Assembly (NCBI GenBank): GCA_028044295.1
Contig: JAOFSE010000003.1
Span: 62,001 to 126,000 of the forward strand
DNA: 64,000 bases
Origin: Sulfurimonas sp.
Lineage (GTDB): Bacteria > Campylobacterota > Campylobacteria > Campylobacterales > Sulfurimonadaceae
Direction: 5' to 3'
Shown here: one piece after another, positions 16,845-26,796 of the stretch
How positions within the stretch are numbered: the first letter of the stretch is position 1
How the letters are laid out: the number at the start of each line of letters is the position of its first letter
The notes under the pieces: generated by a model
The model's input: the letters and a program-made list of their open reading frames with translations, nothing else
Databases searched by the model: none
Told to the model about the DNA's origin: nothing
Program-made: the position numbers and the translations under genes

Positions 16845-18838
16845 AACAACAACTCTTCTTCTGCTTTAACATCCACCTCAGTACGAGGTGGTTTTGAAGT
16901 ATTACTAAAATACTCCTTCTTACCATTTACATCAACTTCTATAATTCCATCAGGAGCAAGAAACTTTCTTGGTATCTGAGGATATAATTTTATTAAGTTT
17001 TTATAGTAGTTAGAAAAAGCTGGACCTGATATCCTACCACCAGTTTCACGTTTATGCATAGGTCTATTATCATCATTCCCAAACCATACAATAGTCTCAA
17101 CTGTTGGTGAATAACCTGCAAACCATCCATCCACATTGTTATTAGTTGTACCTGTTTTACCAGCTAGTTCTATACCTCGAACGCGAGCGCGTCTACCAGT
17201 ACCACGATCTACAACATCTCGAAGAATTGTAGTCATTATGAAAGCCTGAGTAGGTTTAGTAATAATCCTAGACAACTCTCTCTTTTCATATATAGTATTT
17301 GAATCTTTCTCTATATACCTAATTAGATGTGGCTCGACTTGTACACCTGAATTTGCGAATGATGTATAGTACTTGGCCAACTGTAAAGGTGATAGAGATA
17401 TAGTCCCTAGTGAAATAGATAAATCTGGTGGAAGATTTTTTATACCAAACTTTTTAAACTCACGAAGTAGTTCACGAAGACCTATATCATTTACAAGATT
17501 TATAGTAGCAAGATTTCTTGAGTGAATTAGGGCTTCTCTCATACTAATGAGACCCTTATAGTTCTTCTCGTAATTTTTTGGCTGCCACTTAAGCTCTTCA
17601 CCATTTTTCTCATAAGTATACGTTCTCGCAATATCTACCAACTCTGTAGCTCCAGAATAACCCAAATCAACTGCAACCTGATATATAAATGGTTTAAATG
17701 CAGAACCTGGCTGACGACGTCCTTGTGTTGCACGGTTATAAGATGAAGTTTTATAATCAACACTTCCAACAAGAGCTAAGATATCCCCAGACTTAGAGTC
17801 AAGTGAAACAAGAGCTCCATTAAGTAAGCTTGTATTTATGTCTGAGACTTCATATTCTGGGTCTTTAGCCAATCTCTTAGCCTCATACTCTCGGTATCCT
17901 GTAATTCTTTCCAACGAAAGATCATATGCTTTTTTCAAAGATTCTTTTGCTACATTTTGAAGTCTTATATCTATAGTAGTATATATCTCATATCCACCAG
18001 TTTTAATATCATCTATACCAATGTCATACATTCTTCTAACAACTTCATCAACAATAAAAGGTGCTTTATTCTGAGTAAGAGTATCATTAAATACTTCTGG
18101 TGTCTCAGCTAAAGAAGTATTATATGTATCATTATCTATCCAACCAAGTACATGCATTCTAGTTATTACACGATTTGCTCTTCCCATCGATATTTCATAG
18201 TTTTTAGTTGGTGCATACGAGCTTGGAGCTTTTGGAAGCCCTACTAGTATTGCCATCTCTTTTAATGTAAGCTCGTCTAGCTTTTTGTGAAAGTAGCCAT
18301 CAGCTGCTGTTTTGATTCCATAGTATCCATGACCAAAATAGATCTCATTTAGATATCTTTCAAGAATCTCTTCTTTACTTAAGTGTAATTCTAACTTTAG
18401 TGAATAAATAAGTTCTTTAACTTTTCTAGATATTTTTTTATCACGAGTAAGAAGCTTATTCTTTACAAGTTGTTGAGTAATAGTACTTGCACCTTCAACC
18501 ATTTTTCTTGCTTTTACATCTTTTATGATTGCACGAAAAATAGCATCTATGTTTACTCCAGGGTGTTCAAAAAAAGTAGTATCTTCTATGGCAACTAAAG
18601 CTTCAATAATTCTTGGTGGTATTTCCTCAAATGGAGCATAATATCTATGTTTTTTGTCAAAAATATTAGCTATTTTACCGCCATTTTTATCATATATTTT
18701 TGTAGTTATAGCTGGTTTATAGTCTACTAATGTCGAAATATCATACTCTTCATCAACTAAGAAGTATCCTACTAGTAAAAAAGGAGATAAAAATCCAAGT
18801 AGAACAATTGTAAAAAATATATTCTTAATCATTCTCAT
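16841..18838 (-). CDS. mrcA: Class A penicillin-binding protein 1A
   Basis: A 665-residue bifunctional peptidoglycan glycosyltransferase/transpeptidase with one N-terminal membrane helix (about residues 8-27). The glycosyltransferase domain shows EDTTFFEHPGV and KDKK-type lipid II sites with EIYFGHGYYGIKTAA. The transpeptidase domain has the catalytic serine in QPGSAFKP, the SRN triad and KTGTTNN. A proline/lysine-poor tail ends it. Length is normal. Its start overlaps the stop of the ABC ATPase gene by 4 bases. It is the only class A enzyme in the window; lipoproteins resembling PBP activators lie at 61-64 kb. Confidence 0.94.
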   Translation of the reverse strand: MRMIKNIFFTIVLLGFLSPFLLVGYFLVDEEYDISTLVDYKPAITTKIYDKNGGKIANIFDKKHRYYAPFEEIPPRIIEALVAIEDTTFFEHPGVNIDAIFRAIIKDVKARKMVEGASTITQQLVKNKLLTRDKKISRKVKELIYSLKLELHLSKEEILERYLNEIYFGHGYYGIKTAADGYFHKKLDELTLKEMAILVGLPKAPSSYAPTKNYEISMGRANRVITRMHVLGWIDNDTYNTSLAETPEVFNDTLTQNKAPFIVDEVVRRMYDIGIDDIKTGGYEIYTTIDIRLQNVAKESLKKAYDLSLERITGYREYEAKRLAKDPEYEVSDINTSLLNGALVSLDSKSGDILALVGSVDYKTSSYNRATQGRRQPGSAFKPFIYQVAVDLGYSGATELVDIARTYTYEKNGEELKWQPKNYEKNYKGLISMREALIHSRNLATINLVNDIGLRELLREFKKFGIKNLPPDLSISLGTISLSPLQLAKYYTSFANSGVQVEPHLIRYIEKDSNTIYEKRELSRIITKPTQAFIMTTILRDVVDRGTGRRARVRGIELAGKTGTTNNNVDGWFAGYSPTVETIVWFGNDDNRPMHKRETGGRISGPAFSNYYKNLIKLYPQIPRKFLAPDGIIEVDVNGKKEYFSNTSKPPRTEVDVKAEEELLF

Positions 18839-19521
18839 AAACGAAAATCCCTATTTGCAAAATTAGCCTCTATCAATCTTTTTGTATATTCTTCTTTTGG
18901 AAATGAAAGTATATCATTCATATTTCCACTCTCTACAACTTTTCCATCTTTTATAACACATATCTCATTACACAAACTCTTTGCTGAGTTCATATCATGA
19001 GTTACAAATAAAATCTTAAAATCCATCTCAGTTGAGAGAGACTCCAACAACTCTAAAATTAAAATCCTTGTATCAGGATCCAGTGCAGTTGTCGGTTCGT
19101 CAAGAAGCAGTAGCTCTGGTTTTGAGCAAAGTGCCATTGCTATTACTACACGCTGTAGCTGTCCACCAGATAGTTCCGGTGGAAACCTATCAAGTAAATC
19201 AGTATCTAATCCAACTTTATCAAATAGTAATTCAACTTCAACATCATCAATGAAAAACTGCTTTCTTATCTTTGTAAGAGGAGAAAGAGCTGTAAATGGG
19301 TTTTGAGGCACAAAACCTATACTCTTTCCTACTACTAATTCCACTCCATCATATTCTAGTTCACACTCCATACTATTTGGAAGCATCTTTATTAGTGCTT
19401 TTAGAGTCAGACTCTTTCCACTTCCACTCTGACCTACAAGTGCTAGAGATGAAGATATTTTAAAACCTATATCAACTAAACATTTATCTGCTAAAGTTAT
19501 ACGAAGTCTGGAGATATTCAT
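18835..19521 (-). CDS. ABC transporter ATP-binding protein, oligopeptide/nickel type
   Basis: A 228-residue ATPase with Walker A GQSGSGKS (about 32-39), Q-loop FVPQNP, signature LSGGQLQR, Walker B LLLLDEPTTALD and switch histidine VTHD. The sequence is closest in style to DppD/OppD-NikD ATPases, but it lacks their C-terminal extension and has no permease or binding protein next to it. It overlaps both bioF upstream and the PBP1A gene downstream by 4 bases, so it is in an operon with them. Its partner is unknown; the substrate cannot be named. Confidence 0.85.
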   Translation of the reverse strand: MNISRLRITLADKCLVDIGFKISSSLALVGQSGSGKSLTLKALIKMLPNSMECELEYDGVELVVGKSIGFVPQNPFTALSPLTKIRKQFFIDDVEVELLFDKVGLDTDLLDRFPPELSGGQLQRVVIAMALCSKPELLLLDEPTTALDPDTRILILELLESLSTEMDFKILFVTHDMNSAKSLCNEICVIKDGKVVESGNMNDILSFPKEEYTKRLIEANFANRDFRL

Positions 19522-20627
19522 GATTTTATTTTAGCTAAATTTCTACATATAGCTCTTAACTCTTCACAGCTTACACCAACTCTTGCTATAAGCCTGATAA
19601 TTGCTTTGTCAACCGTAGGTTCTCTAATAGCTCCAACTGCATAATTTAGTTCTCTTAACTTATCTCGAATCTCTATTACTTTTTTATTATCACCAATTAA
19701 AATAGGTACAATTAAACCATCTATGTGTAGACCTAACTCTTCTTTGACAATTCTTTTTCTTAGAGATATGTCTTCTTTTATCTTCTCACTATTTTCTAAT
19801 ATATACTTTAGTGAATTATGTGCTAAAAGTGTGTCATATAATGACAAAGATGTAGCATATATAATTGGTTTCGCACGATTTATAAGATACTCAACTATAT
19901 GCTCAGACGCGAGTATAAAAGCTCCAAAACTACCATAAGCTTTTCCTAGAGTACCCATCTTTATATGATTAGGTTTTATCTCAATATTATAATAATCAAA
20001 TATTCCCATGAGCTTATCACCTATAACTCCACTACTATGTGCTTCATCCACTATAAGTATGGCATCTTCTTTATCACATATATCAAAAACCTGCTTATCA
20101 ACTAAATCACCATCCATAGAGTATATGCCCTCTACTGCTACTATTTTTCTTTTAGCCTTAGAACCTTGAAGCATATCTCTTAACTCATCCATATTATTAT
20201 GGGAGAAAAATTCTACATGAAGAGAATTTAGTTTTGATGCAAGTACTCCCGAAGCATGATACTTTTCATCCATAAAAAGTGTATCACCCTTTCTAACTAA
20301 AGATTCTACTAAAGCTATATTCGCATTAAACCCACTACCTAGAATTATCGCATCTTCAAAGCCATTTACACTGCATAAAGCTTCTTCAAAATCTTTGTGA
20401 ATACGATGGTATCCATTTACCAATAGGGAGGCTTTAGAACTATGAAGAGGAAGCTGTGAGAGTTCTTTACATGTAACTTCGTGAAGCTTTTTATTATGAG
20501 ATAAACCAAGGTAGTCATTTGAAGCAAAATCTACAAGAGTATCATCATAAACTTCTCGCGTTCTAAATCTTCCTGACTTTTTAAGAGCTTTTAATTCATT
20601 TGAATAATACTCTGAAGGTTTAGCCAA
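19518..20627 (-). CDS. bioF: 8-amino-7-oxononanoate synthase
   Basis: BioF is a PLP enzyme of biotin synthesis that joins alanine to pimeloyl-ACP or pimeloyl-CoA. Motifs: DFASNDYLGLS near the N-terminus, GSGFNANIA, DEAHSSGVIG and the PLP lysine in MGTLGKAYGSFGAF. An ATG at 20708 would add 27 residues with no counterpart in the family and overlap the preceding gene by 89 bases. I prefer TTG at 20627 (369 residues), which overlaps the GGDEF stop by 8 bases and has AAGGA 12 bases upstream. The start remains uncertain; other KBL-type 2-amino-3-oxo synthases are the main alternative. Confidence 0.85.
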   Translation of the reverse strand: MAKPSEYYSNELKALKKSGRFRTREVYDDTLVDFASNDYLGLSHNKKLHEVTCKELSQLPLHSSKASLLVNGYHRIHKDFEEALCSVNGFEDAIILGSGFNANIALVESLVRKGDTLFMDEKYHASGVLASKLNSLHVEFFSHNNMDELRDMLQGSKAKRKIVAVEGIYSMDGDLVDKQVFDICDKEDAILIVDEAHSSGVIGDKLMGIFDYYNIEIKPNHIKMGTLGKAYGSFGAFILASEHIVEYLINRAKPIIYATSLSLYDTLLAHNSLKYILENSEKIKEDISLRKRIVKEELGLHIDGLIVPILIGDNKKVIEIRDKLRELNYAVGAIREPTVDKAIIRLIARVGVSCEELRAICRNLAKIKS

Positions 20628-22446
20628 TTTTGACTCTGTTCCTTCCAGACTCTTTTGCTTTATATAGTGCTGTATCTGCTCTATGGAAAATTGATTCACT
20701 CTCTTCACCCATTATATATTCAACAACACCAAAGCTCATTGTAATTGGAATTATTTTTTTAGAGTCTTCAACTGATACTCTTAATTTTTCAGCTACTTTA
20801 AAAGCAGCACTTTTGTCTATATGAGGAAGAATAATTATAAATTCTTCACCACCTATTCTACAAAATGAATCCTCTTCGCGAAGAAGTGAACCTATAAGTT
20901 GTGAATACCCTATAATAACTTCATCACCTACTTTATGTCCATACTTATCATTTACTTTTTTGAAGTGATCAATATCTAATATAATCAGTGATAGGGGATG
21001 CTTATATCTCTTAGCACGTGAAATTTCATCATCTATTTTCAGTTGAAAATATCTACGGTTATGTATACCACTCAATGGGTCCGTAATAGTCAACTTTTCT
21101 AATTCTAGTTTGTATTTCTCTTGCTCAGTAATATCTGCCAATACTACTGCATAATGGTTCTCTTCTTTTGATACTAACGACGCAGTAACACTAAAGTAGT
21201 AAACTTGTTCTAAATATACTACTTTAGCTTTATTATCTTTTGTTGGGTTATTAAAAACATATCTAATCCAATGTTCATCATCCATATATTTTTGCAGATA
21301 ACCATCTGTATCACTAAAAAACTCACATACACAGTCATGTTCAGACTTAAACTCTGATATAGTTTTGTATTCAGTAAAATAATCAAAAAAGATACTATTT
21401 ACTTCAGTTAAACCATTCTCAGAGTCTATTATTACAATATTTGTAGATGCATCTATAATGTTTTTATAATACTCTTTTTGTTTAGTATTTACTATAAATA
21501 GATATATACTAAATAAAATAGCAAAAAGCATTAATGCCATGACACCAATTGCTATCCACTTAAACATAAAATAATCTATATGTGCACTTGATATATTTTT
21601 AATCTCTGTAAACATTATATAGTAAGCTATCTTCCGTCCATTTATATCTTTAATAGGATAAGGAACAATAAGGTAATCACCATCTTCTACATAGCTTTCA
21701 TTAAAGTAGTTACTAACGCCTCTATTTTTTAAGTACTCTCTTAAATCTTTTGGTGCATCAAAGTTTGCTACATAATAGTTATCTATAAAAAGATTTGTAA
21801 ATGGATGTGATATTTTCTTAGTCTCTTTTTTAGTTGCTATAACTACAGAGTTATAGTCAAACTTTTTCATCGCTTTTGATATAGAGTTAAAATGCGAGAT
21901 AACTTCTATAACACCAACCGTTTCCCCATTTTTAATAACAGGAACCATGCCTTTAATAGACAAAGTATAATCATCAACACTTACAGAGTAATGCGGTTTT
22001 TTTGTGACTAAAACTCTTTTTAAATCATCTCTCAATGGTTTTAAGTTTATACCACTATTGTTCGTCCAACTTCTATGGATAGAGTTTAAATCTTTATCTA
22101 TTATTTGTATCCAAATATTTTTATAGAATGTGTTTGATTTAAACTTAGAAATTAGCTCTTCATAATAATCATGTTTTATGTTTCTATCAACAATTGTATC
22201 TGCTAATCTATCATCGTTAGCAATACTAAGAGCTATTGCTACTGTAGATTTTTGTTTAGTAACAATCATAGAAGATAACTTATCTTTTATAAATGAAACT
22301 TTTTCTTTATGTAGCTGTTTTTGAAGATCTTGTCTCTCTTGTAAAATAACATCTATATACTCAAAACTTATACTAAGAATTATGATTATAATTAATGTGG
22401 GTATTGATAATAGTTTACAATTATTTAAAAAACTTATTCTTTTCAT
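20620..22446 (-). CDS. Diguanylate cyclase with Cache-like sensor and PAS domain
   Basis: A 608-residue membrane protein with an N-terminal helix (about 13-32), a large extracytoplasmic region (about 35-300) resembling a double-Cache sensor, a second helix (about 303-325), a PAS-like region (about 335-455) and a GGDEF domain. GGEEF is intact at 532-536 and the RxxD inhibitory site (REED) lies at 523-526, so an active, product-inhibited cyclase is expected. The gene follows maf by 19 bases and its end overlaps bioF. The ligand is unknown. Confidence 0.92.
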   Translation of the reverse strand: MKRISFLNNCKLLSIPTLIIIIILSISFEYIDVILQERQDLQKQLHKEKVSFIKDKLSSMIVTKQKSTVAIALSIANDDRLADTIVDRNIKHDYYEELISKFKSNTFYKNIWIQIIDKDLNSIHRSWTNNSGINLKPLRDDLKRVLVTKKPHYSVSVDDYTLSIKGMVPVIKNGETVGVIEVISHFNSISKAMKKFDYNSVVIATKKETKKISHPFTNLFIDNYYVANFDAPKDLREYLKNRGVSNYFNESYVEDGDYLIVPYPIKDINGRKIAYYIMFTEIKNISSAHIDYFMFKWIAIGVMALMLFAILFSIYLFIVNTKQKEYYKNIIDASTNIVIIDSENGLTEVNSIFFDYFTEYKTISEFKSEHDCVCEFFSDTDGYLQKYMDDEHWIRYVFNNPTKDNKAKVVYLEQVYYFSVTASLVSKEENHYAVVLADITEQEKYKLELEKLTITDPLSGIHNRRYFQLKIDDEISRAKRYKHPLSLIILDIDHFKKVNDKYGHKVGDEVIIGYSQLIGSLLREEDSFCRIGGEEFIIILPHIDKSAAFKVAEKLRVSVEDSKKIIPITMSFGVVEYIMGEESESIFHRADTALYKAKESGRNRVKIG

Positions 22447-22465
22447 GTATGTATTTTATCCAACT

Positions 22466-23011
22466 TTATATTAACTTTGTCAATCTCTCGGTTGTCAGTC
22501 CCATAGCTGTACTCTCATGTCCTCTAACTTCCCGTATGTAGCTTTTACAAAAGCCTTCTACCATACATGCTCCAGCCTTACCCTTCCACTCTCCACTTTG
22601 TAAATAATTTTCTAAATCATCTCTGTTAAAATCATCAAAAATATAATCAGTTGAGGATATATCTACAATCTTCATTTTTGCAGATTGATAAATCATACAT
22701 GTAATTATACTTGTGATGTTTCCGCTTTGTGTCATGAGAATATCTCTAGCGTCATCAATAGACTTTGCTTTACGAAGAATTTTATTTTGTGAGGTTACAA
22801 CAGTGTCAGCTACTAAAAGTGGATAATCTATACATCCAAAAGCTTTTAAATTTGCTTCATATTTTCCGGTTGTTGCTTGGTAAACGAAATTTTTTGGAGA
22901 AGTTGCGACTATAGAGTCTTCATCAAAATCTACACTCTCTTGAATAAATTCAATCCCAGCTTCATTAAGAAGATGAGCACGAGTAACAGATGATGAAGCG
23001 AGTCTAATCAT
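22466..23011 (-). CDS. maf: Maf-like nucleoside triphosphate pyrophosphatase
   Basis: A 181-residue Maf-family protein, which hydrolyses non-canonical or pyrimidine nucleoside triphosphates and has been linked to septum control. It begins MIRLASSSVTRAHLLNEAGI, the family's phosphate-binding N-terminus, and has the VADTVVTSQNKILRKA and GKAGACMVEG blocks. Campylobacterota members are diverged, so the dTTP/UTP or m7GTP preference is not assigned. It starts 6 bases after the upstream membrane-protein gene, in an operon with alaS. Confidence 0.88.
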   Translation of the reverse strand: MIRLASSSVTRAHLLNEAGIEFIQESVDFDEDSIVATSPKNFVYQATTGKYEANLKAFGCIDYPLLVADTVVTSQNKILRKAKSIDDARDILMTQSGNITSIITCMIYQSAKMKIVDISSTDYIFDDFNRDDLENYLQSGEWKGKAGACMVEGFCKSYIREVRGHESTAMGLTTERLTKLI

Positions 23012-23017
23012 AGTTGA

Positions 23018-23494
23018 TTATTTGAAAAAAGAAGTACCTAAAAAGATTGCTACTACTCCAAGAATGATGTTTAAAGGAACCATATACTTACCAATAACCT
23101 CTAACTGAGCTTTTGCACCTAAAGTGTCTCCAGCTGCAAGAAGTTTTGCACCTTTGTTTCTTCTAAGAATCATAACTATAAGAGCAATAAACATAACAGT
23201 CCAAATTCCCTCTTTTGCATGTGCTAATGAACGATACTCTGTATTTTTAATATCATAACCAAGAAGCATGAAAACAGCTGTTACGATTAAAATAATTACA
23301 AATGGGAAAACAATAATGAAAAGTCTCTTTAAAGCATGAGCCATACGCTCTAATCTCTTCTCTGGAGACTCTATCTCAGCAAATGATTGATGAGCTGCAT
23401 AACGCATTACAATCATACCACCAACCCATACTACTGCACTAATTACATGTAAAAAAACTATTACTACTCTGTTATCTAAAAATATATCTTGCAT
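23018..23494 (-). CDS. CopD-like integral membrane protein
   Basis: A 158-residue protein with four predicted membrane helices (about 8-27, 52-74, 92-108, 134-155). The opening helix with VVIFLHVISAVVWVGGMIV resembles the copper-resistance CopD and related DUF families, in which a His and a Trp-Gly-Gly motif sit in the first helix. The region between the first two helices is basic and cytoplasmic. It starts immediately after the alaS stop. Function is unproven; copper transport should not be assumed. Confidence 0.65.
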   Translation of the reverse strand: MQDIFLDNRVVIVFLHVISAVVWVGGMIVMRYAAHQSFAEIESPEKRLERMAHALKRLFIIVFPFVIILIVTAVFMLLGYDIKNTEYRSLAHAKEGIWTVMFIALIVMILRRNKGAKLLAAGDTLGAKAQLEVIGKYMVPLNIILGVVAIFLGTSFFK

Positions 23495-26044
23495 CTACGA
23501 AAGTACCTCTGTTATAAATTTAAGTGCTTCTTCCTTAGCCTCAGCTAATTTAGTCACATCTTTTCCACCCGCTTGAGCGAAGTCAGGACGGCCACCACCG
23601 CCACCACCAAGAATTGGTGCAATTTTCTTAATCCAGTCACCTGCTTTAGCATTAGCATTTTTGATACCAGCTGCAATTAGAACTTTATCACCTTTTACTT
23701 GAAATAACATAGCACAAAGGTTTTCATTTTTATTTTTAAGCTCATCTATATTTTCTTTGATGTCTCCAGATGTAAGTTCATCTATCACAACAGTTACACC
23801 ATTTATCTCAACTGAACTAATCTCAACTTTTGAGCTACTTTGAGCCTCTTTTAGCTCAGATTTTAACTCAGTTATGTTTGTTTTCATTCTATTGATTCCA
23901 GCTATAACATCAAGGTTTTTCACTTCAGACTCAACTTGCTTCATTAACATTCTTTGGTTCGAGAAGTACTGATACGCTGCATTTCCACAGACTGCTTCTA
24001 TACGACGAACACCTGCTGAAACACCACTCTCTTTAGTGATAATAAATGAACCTATTTGTGCAGAGTTATCAACATGAACTCCACCACAAAATTCAACTGA
24101 TGCGTTCCCAAAGCTTACAACTCTAACCTCATCACCATACTTTTCACCAAACTGAGCTTTGGCTCCAGAGTTTTTAGCATCATCAATGCCCATAACTTTT
24201 GTTTCACCTTCTATTGCACGTAAAACATCGTTGTTAACACGAGTCTCTATCTCAGCTAGTTCTACCTGAGTAAGTGCTTTTGGATGAGAGAAATCAAATC
24301 TAAGTTTGTCAGCATCAACTAATGAACCAGCTTGAGATATATGATCTCCTAAAACATCAAAAAGAACAGCGTGTAAAAGGTGAGTAGCTGAATGATGTTT
24401 GATAATCTCATTTCTTGAGATATCTACAGATGAGTCAACAACATCTCCAACTTTTAAATCTGCTGTAACAGAGATTTGAGAAAGATTAAGACCGAAAAAC
24501 TTTCTAGTATCTTCTACTTTTGCAAAACCTACAAGTTCTCCAATATCTCCAGTTTGTCCACCAGACTCAGCGTAAAAAGGAGTTATATCTAAAAGTACCC
24601 ATCCTTTTGAGTTAGAAGTTAAAGAATCTACATGTTTGAAATTTTCATCAAGAAGTGCTAAAACTTCTCCACTGTGTTGTAAAAACTCATAACCAACAAA
24701 TGTATTCTCACCAAACTTCTCTAGAAGCTCTTTAAAATCTCCATGAGTATCTGCATCTCCACTACCTTTCCAAGCAGCTTTTGCACGAGTACGTTGTTCT
24801 AGCATCAACTCTTCAAACTTAGCAGAGTCAAGTTTTAAATCTTTCTCTTTTAGCATATCTTCTGTAAGGTCAAGTGGAAAACCAAAAGTATCGTAAAGTT
24901 TAAATGCTACTTCACCTGAGAAAACATCTTGAGTAGTTTTTAGCTCTTCATTGAAAAGTGCTATTCCCGACTCAATAGTTTTGAAAAATCTTGCTTCTTC
25001 AAGTTCTATTTGCTCTTTAACTGCATTCGCTTTTACAGATAAGTAGTCATACTCTGCTCCCATAAGTTCTACAACATCATCTACAAGTTTATGCATGAAA
25101 GGCTCGCGGAAACCTAGTAGGTAACCATGTCTAACAGCACGACGTAAAATACGACGAAGGACATAACCACGTCCTTCGTTTGAAAAGTTAATACCTTGGG
25201 CTAAAAGAAAAAGTGAAGTTCTAATATGATCAGCGATTACACGGTAAGATGCACCTGATGCATACTCATATTTTTTACCTATGAGAGACTCTACATGTAA
25301 GATAATTGGCATAAATAGAGATGAGTCATAGTTACTTGTCTTACCCTCTTTAATAGCTACTACACGTTCTAGCCCCATACCAGTATCAATCGATGGTTTT
25401 GGCAGTGGATTCATTTTACCATCTGCACTTCTTTCATACTGCATGAACACAAGATTCCAGATTTCTAAAAATCTGTCACCCTCTCCACCCATTTTGTCTT
25501 CTGGACCATTAAAGTTCTCTTCGCCTTGGTCATAAAAAATCTCAGAACATGGACCACATGCCCCTGTGTCACCCATTGACCAAAAGTTATCAGCATCACC
25601 TAGTCTCATGATTCTATCTTTAGAGATATGTTTTTGCCATAGTAGTTCTGCTTCATCATCACTGTCATGAACAGTTACCCATAGCTTATCAACTGGTAAC
25701 TCTAGTACTTCTGTTATGAATTCCCACGCATTAGCAATAGCTTCTTCTTTGAAGTAATCACCAAAGCTAAAGTTACCAAGCATTTCAAAAAAAGTATGAT
25801 GACGAGCAGTATGTCCAACATTCTCTAAGTCATTATGTTTTCCACCAGCACGGATACATGTTTGACAAGATGTTGCACGAGGGTTTGAAGGAGTTGGAAT
25901 CTCACCTGTAAAGATTGATTTAAAAGGAACCATTCCAGCATTGTTAAAAAGTAGTGTTGCATCATCTGGTACAAGTGGTGCACTAGCTACTCTATTGTGG
26001 TTTTTCGATTCAAAAAATCTTAAAAATTCTTCTCTAATATCCAT
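23495..26044 (-). CDS. alaS: Alanyl-tRNA synthetase
   Basis: AlaS charges tRNA-Ala. At 849 residues it has the full set of domains: class II catalytic core (about 1-235) with [22 protein letters not shown] and the GTDxGMGLERV-type motif 3, the tRNA-recognition region, the editing domain with zinc-binding HHSATHLLH and CGGVHV, and the C-terminal C-Ala domain with the glycine-rich [15 protein letters not shown]. It heads the minus-strand group alaS, membrane protein, maf, GGDEF, bioF, ABC, PBP1A. Nothing looks broken. Confidence 0.97.
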   Translation of the reverse strand: MDIREEFLRFFESKNHNRVASAPLVPDDATLLFNNAGMVPFKSIFTGEIPTPSNPRATSCQTCIRAGGKHNDLENVGHTARHHTFFEMLGNFSFGDYFKEEAIANAWEFITEVLELPVDKLWVTVHDSDDEAELLWQKHISKDRIMRLGDADNFWSMGDTGACGPCSEIFYDQGEENFNGPEDKMGGEGDRFLEIWNLVFMQYERSADGKMNPLPKPSIDTGMGLERVVAIKEGKTSNYDSSLFMPIILHVESLIGKKYEYASGASYRVIADHIRTSLFLLAQGINFSNEGRGYVLRRILRRAVRHGYLLGFREPFMHKLVDDVVELMGAEYDYLSVKANAVKEQIELEEARFFKTIESGIALFNEELKTTQDVFSGEVAFKLYDTFGFPLDLTEDMLKEKDLKLDSAKFEELMLEQRTRAKAAWKGSGDADTHGDFKELLEKFGENTFVGYEFLQHSGEVLALLDENFKHVDSLTSNSKGWVLLDITPFYAESGGQTGDIGELVGFAKVEDTRKFFGLNLSQISVTADLKVGDVVDSSVDISRNEIIKHHSATHLLHAVLFDVLGDHISQAGSLVDADKLRFDFSHPKALTQVELAEIETRVNNDVLRAIEGETKVMGIDDAKNSGAKAQFGEKYGDEVRVVSFGNASVEFCGGVHVDNSAQIGSFIITKESGVSAGVRRIEAVCGNAAYQYFSNQRMLMKQVESEVKNLDVIAGINRMKTNITELKSELKEAQSSSKVEISSVEINGVTVVIDELTSGDIKENIDELKNKNENLCAMLFQVKGDKVLIAAGIKNANAKAGDWIKKIAPILGGGGGGRPDFAQAGGKDVTKLAEAKEEALKFITEVLS

Positions 26045-26103
26045 ATCTCTATCTCGCTGTTTAATTTGGTCGCGATTATATCTAAATATGGCTATATAAG
26101 CGA

Positions 26104-26541
26104 TTAAAAAAGAGAGTTCTCATCTTTGATAATAATATTTTTGTATCGTTTTTTAAATATTGAAGTTGCAATACCATCCCCTAAAGAGATTTGATTCATA
26201 TGTTCATCAAGAATTGGAGTTGTTTGATTACCACAAGATGGACTTTTAGACTTTAGAACTATTTCATCTACATGTAGGTTTTTATCACAAAAAGAATTGA
26301 TCTCATCTTCCAAAAGTTTTGTAACATCTTGCTTAGTTTTATCAACTATTACTCTGTTCTCACCAGTTACATGTAGAACGCTTATTCTATCTCGTGGAGT
26401 ACCAAAAAGAGGTGCTTCTGGACAAAAAGGTATTATCTCATAGTCTTGATATTTTTGGAGTATTTTATCTACTGTTTTTGTTTTACCATCATAACGGCAG
26501 AACTCACCAAGCAAACAAGCAGATATAATGACTTTTCTCAT
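26104..26541 (-). CDS. DUF523-family protein
   Basis: A 145-residue member of DUF523, recognisable by [15 protein letters not shown] at residues 8-22, the FCPE segment near 39 and SKSPSCGN near residue 103. The conserved cysteines suggest metal or thiol chemistry, but the function is not established. Length is standard for the stand-alone form. It lies 59 bases upstream of alaS on the same strand and 32 bases downstream of a small acidic-protein gene. Confidence 0.8.
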   Translation of the reverse strand: MRKVIISACLLGEFCRYDGKTKTVDKILQKYQDYEIIPFCPEAPLFGTPRDRISVLHVTGENRVIVDKTKQDVTKLLEDEINSFCDKNLHVDEIVLKSKSPSCGNQTTPILDEHMNQISLGDGIATSIFKKRYKNIIIKDENSLF

Positions 26542-26573
26542 CTTGTATTACTTATGAAAATAGGCTTAGCACT

Positions 26574-26780
26574 TTACTTAGAAGAAGCATTAGCTCTTCT
26601 TTCGTTTACAATGCTTCTTAATTCATCAAAATCTATACCAAAGGCTTTCATTAAAAACAACTCTACTTCAGCAGGGTTAATATCTGAACCCTTATCTCTC
26701 TTAATCCTTCTTAATTCATCTGCAGTTAATACTTCTAAGCTCAATTCAACTTCATCTAAATCTATTGGACAATCATCCAT
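26574..26780 (-). CDS. Small acidic protein of unknown function
   Basis: A 68-residue protein with a net negative charge and predicted helices (ELRRIKRDKG, EVELFLMKAFGIDFDELRSI). It has an excellent AAGGAG ribosome site 7 bases before the ATG and lies 16 bases after the aldehyde dehydrogenase stop, so it is very probably translated from the same message. I recognise no family. There is no signal peptide, membrane segment or metal motif. Its helical, charged character suggests a small cytoplasmic partner protein, which is only a guess. Confidence 0.7.
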   Translation of the reverse strand: MDDCPIDLDEVELSLEVLTADELRRIKRDKGSDINPAEVELFLMKAFGIDFDELRSIVNERRANASSK

Positions 26781-26796
26781 AATAACTCCTTTTTTA

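Noticed and set aside
23570..23620. Run of glycine codons near the end of alaS as a repeat or frameshift site
   Set aside because: The GGGGGG segment is a normal feature of the AlaS C-terminal domain and the frame is intact.
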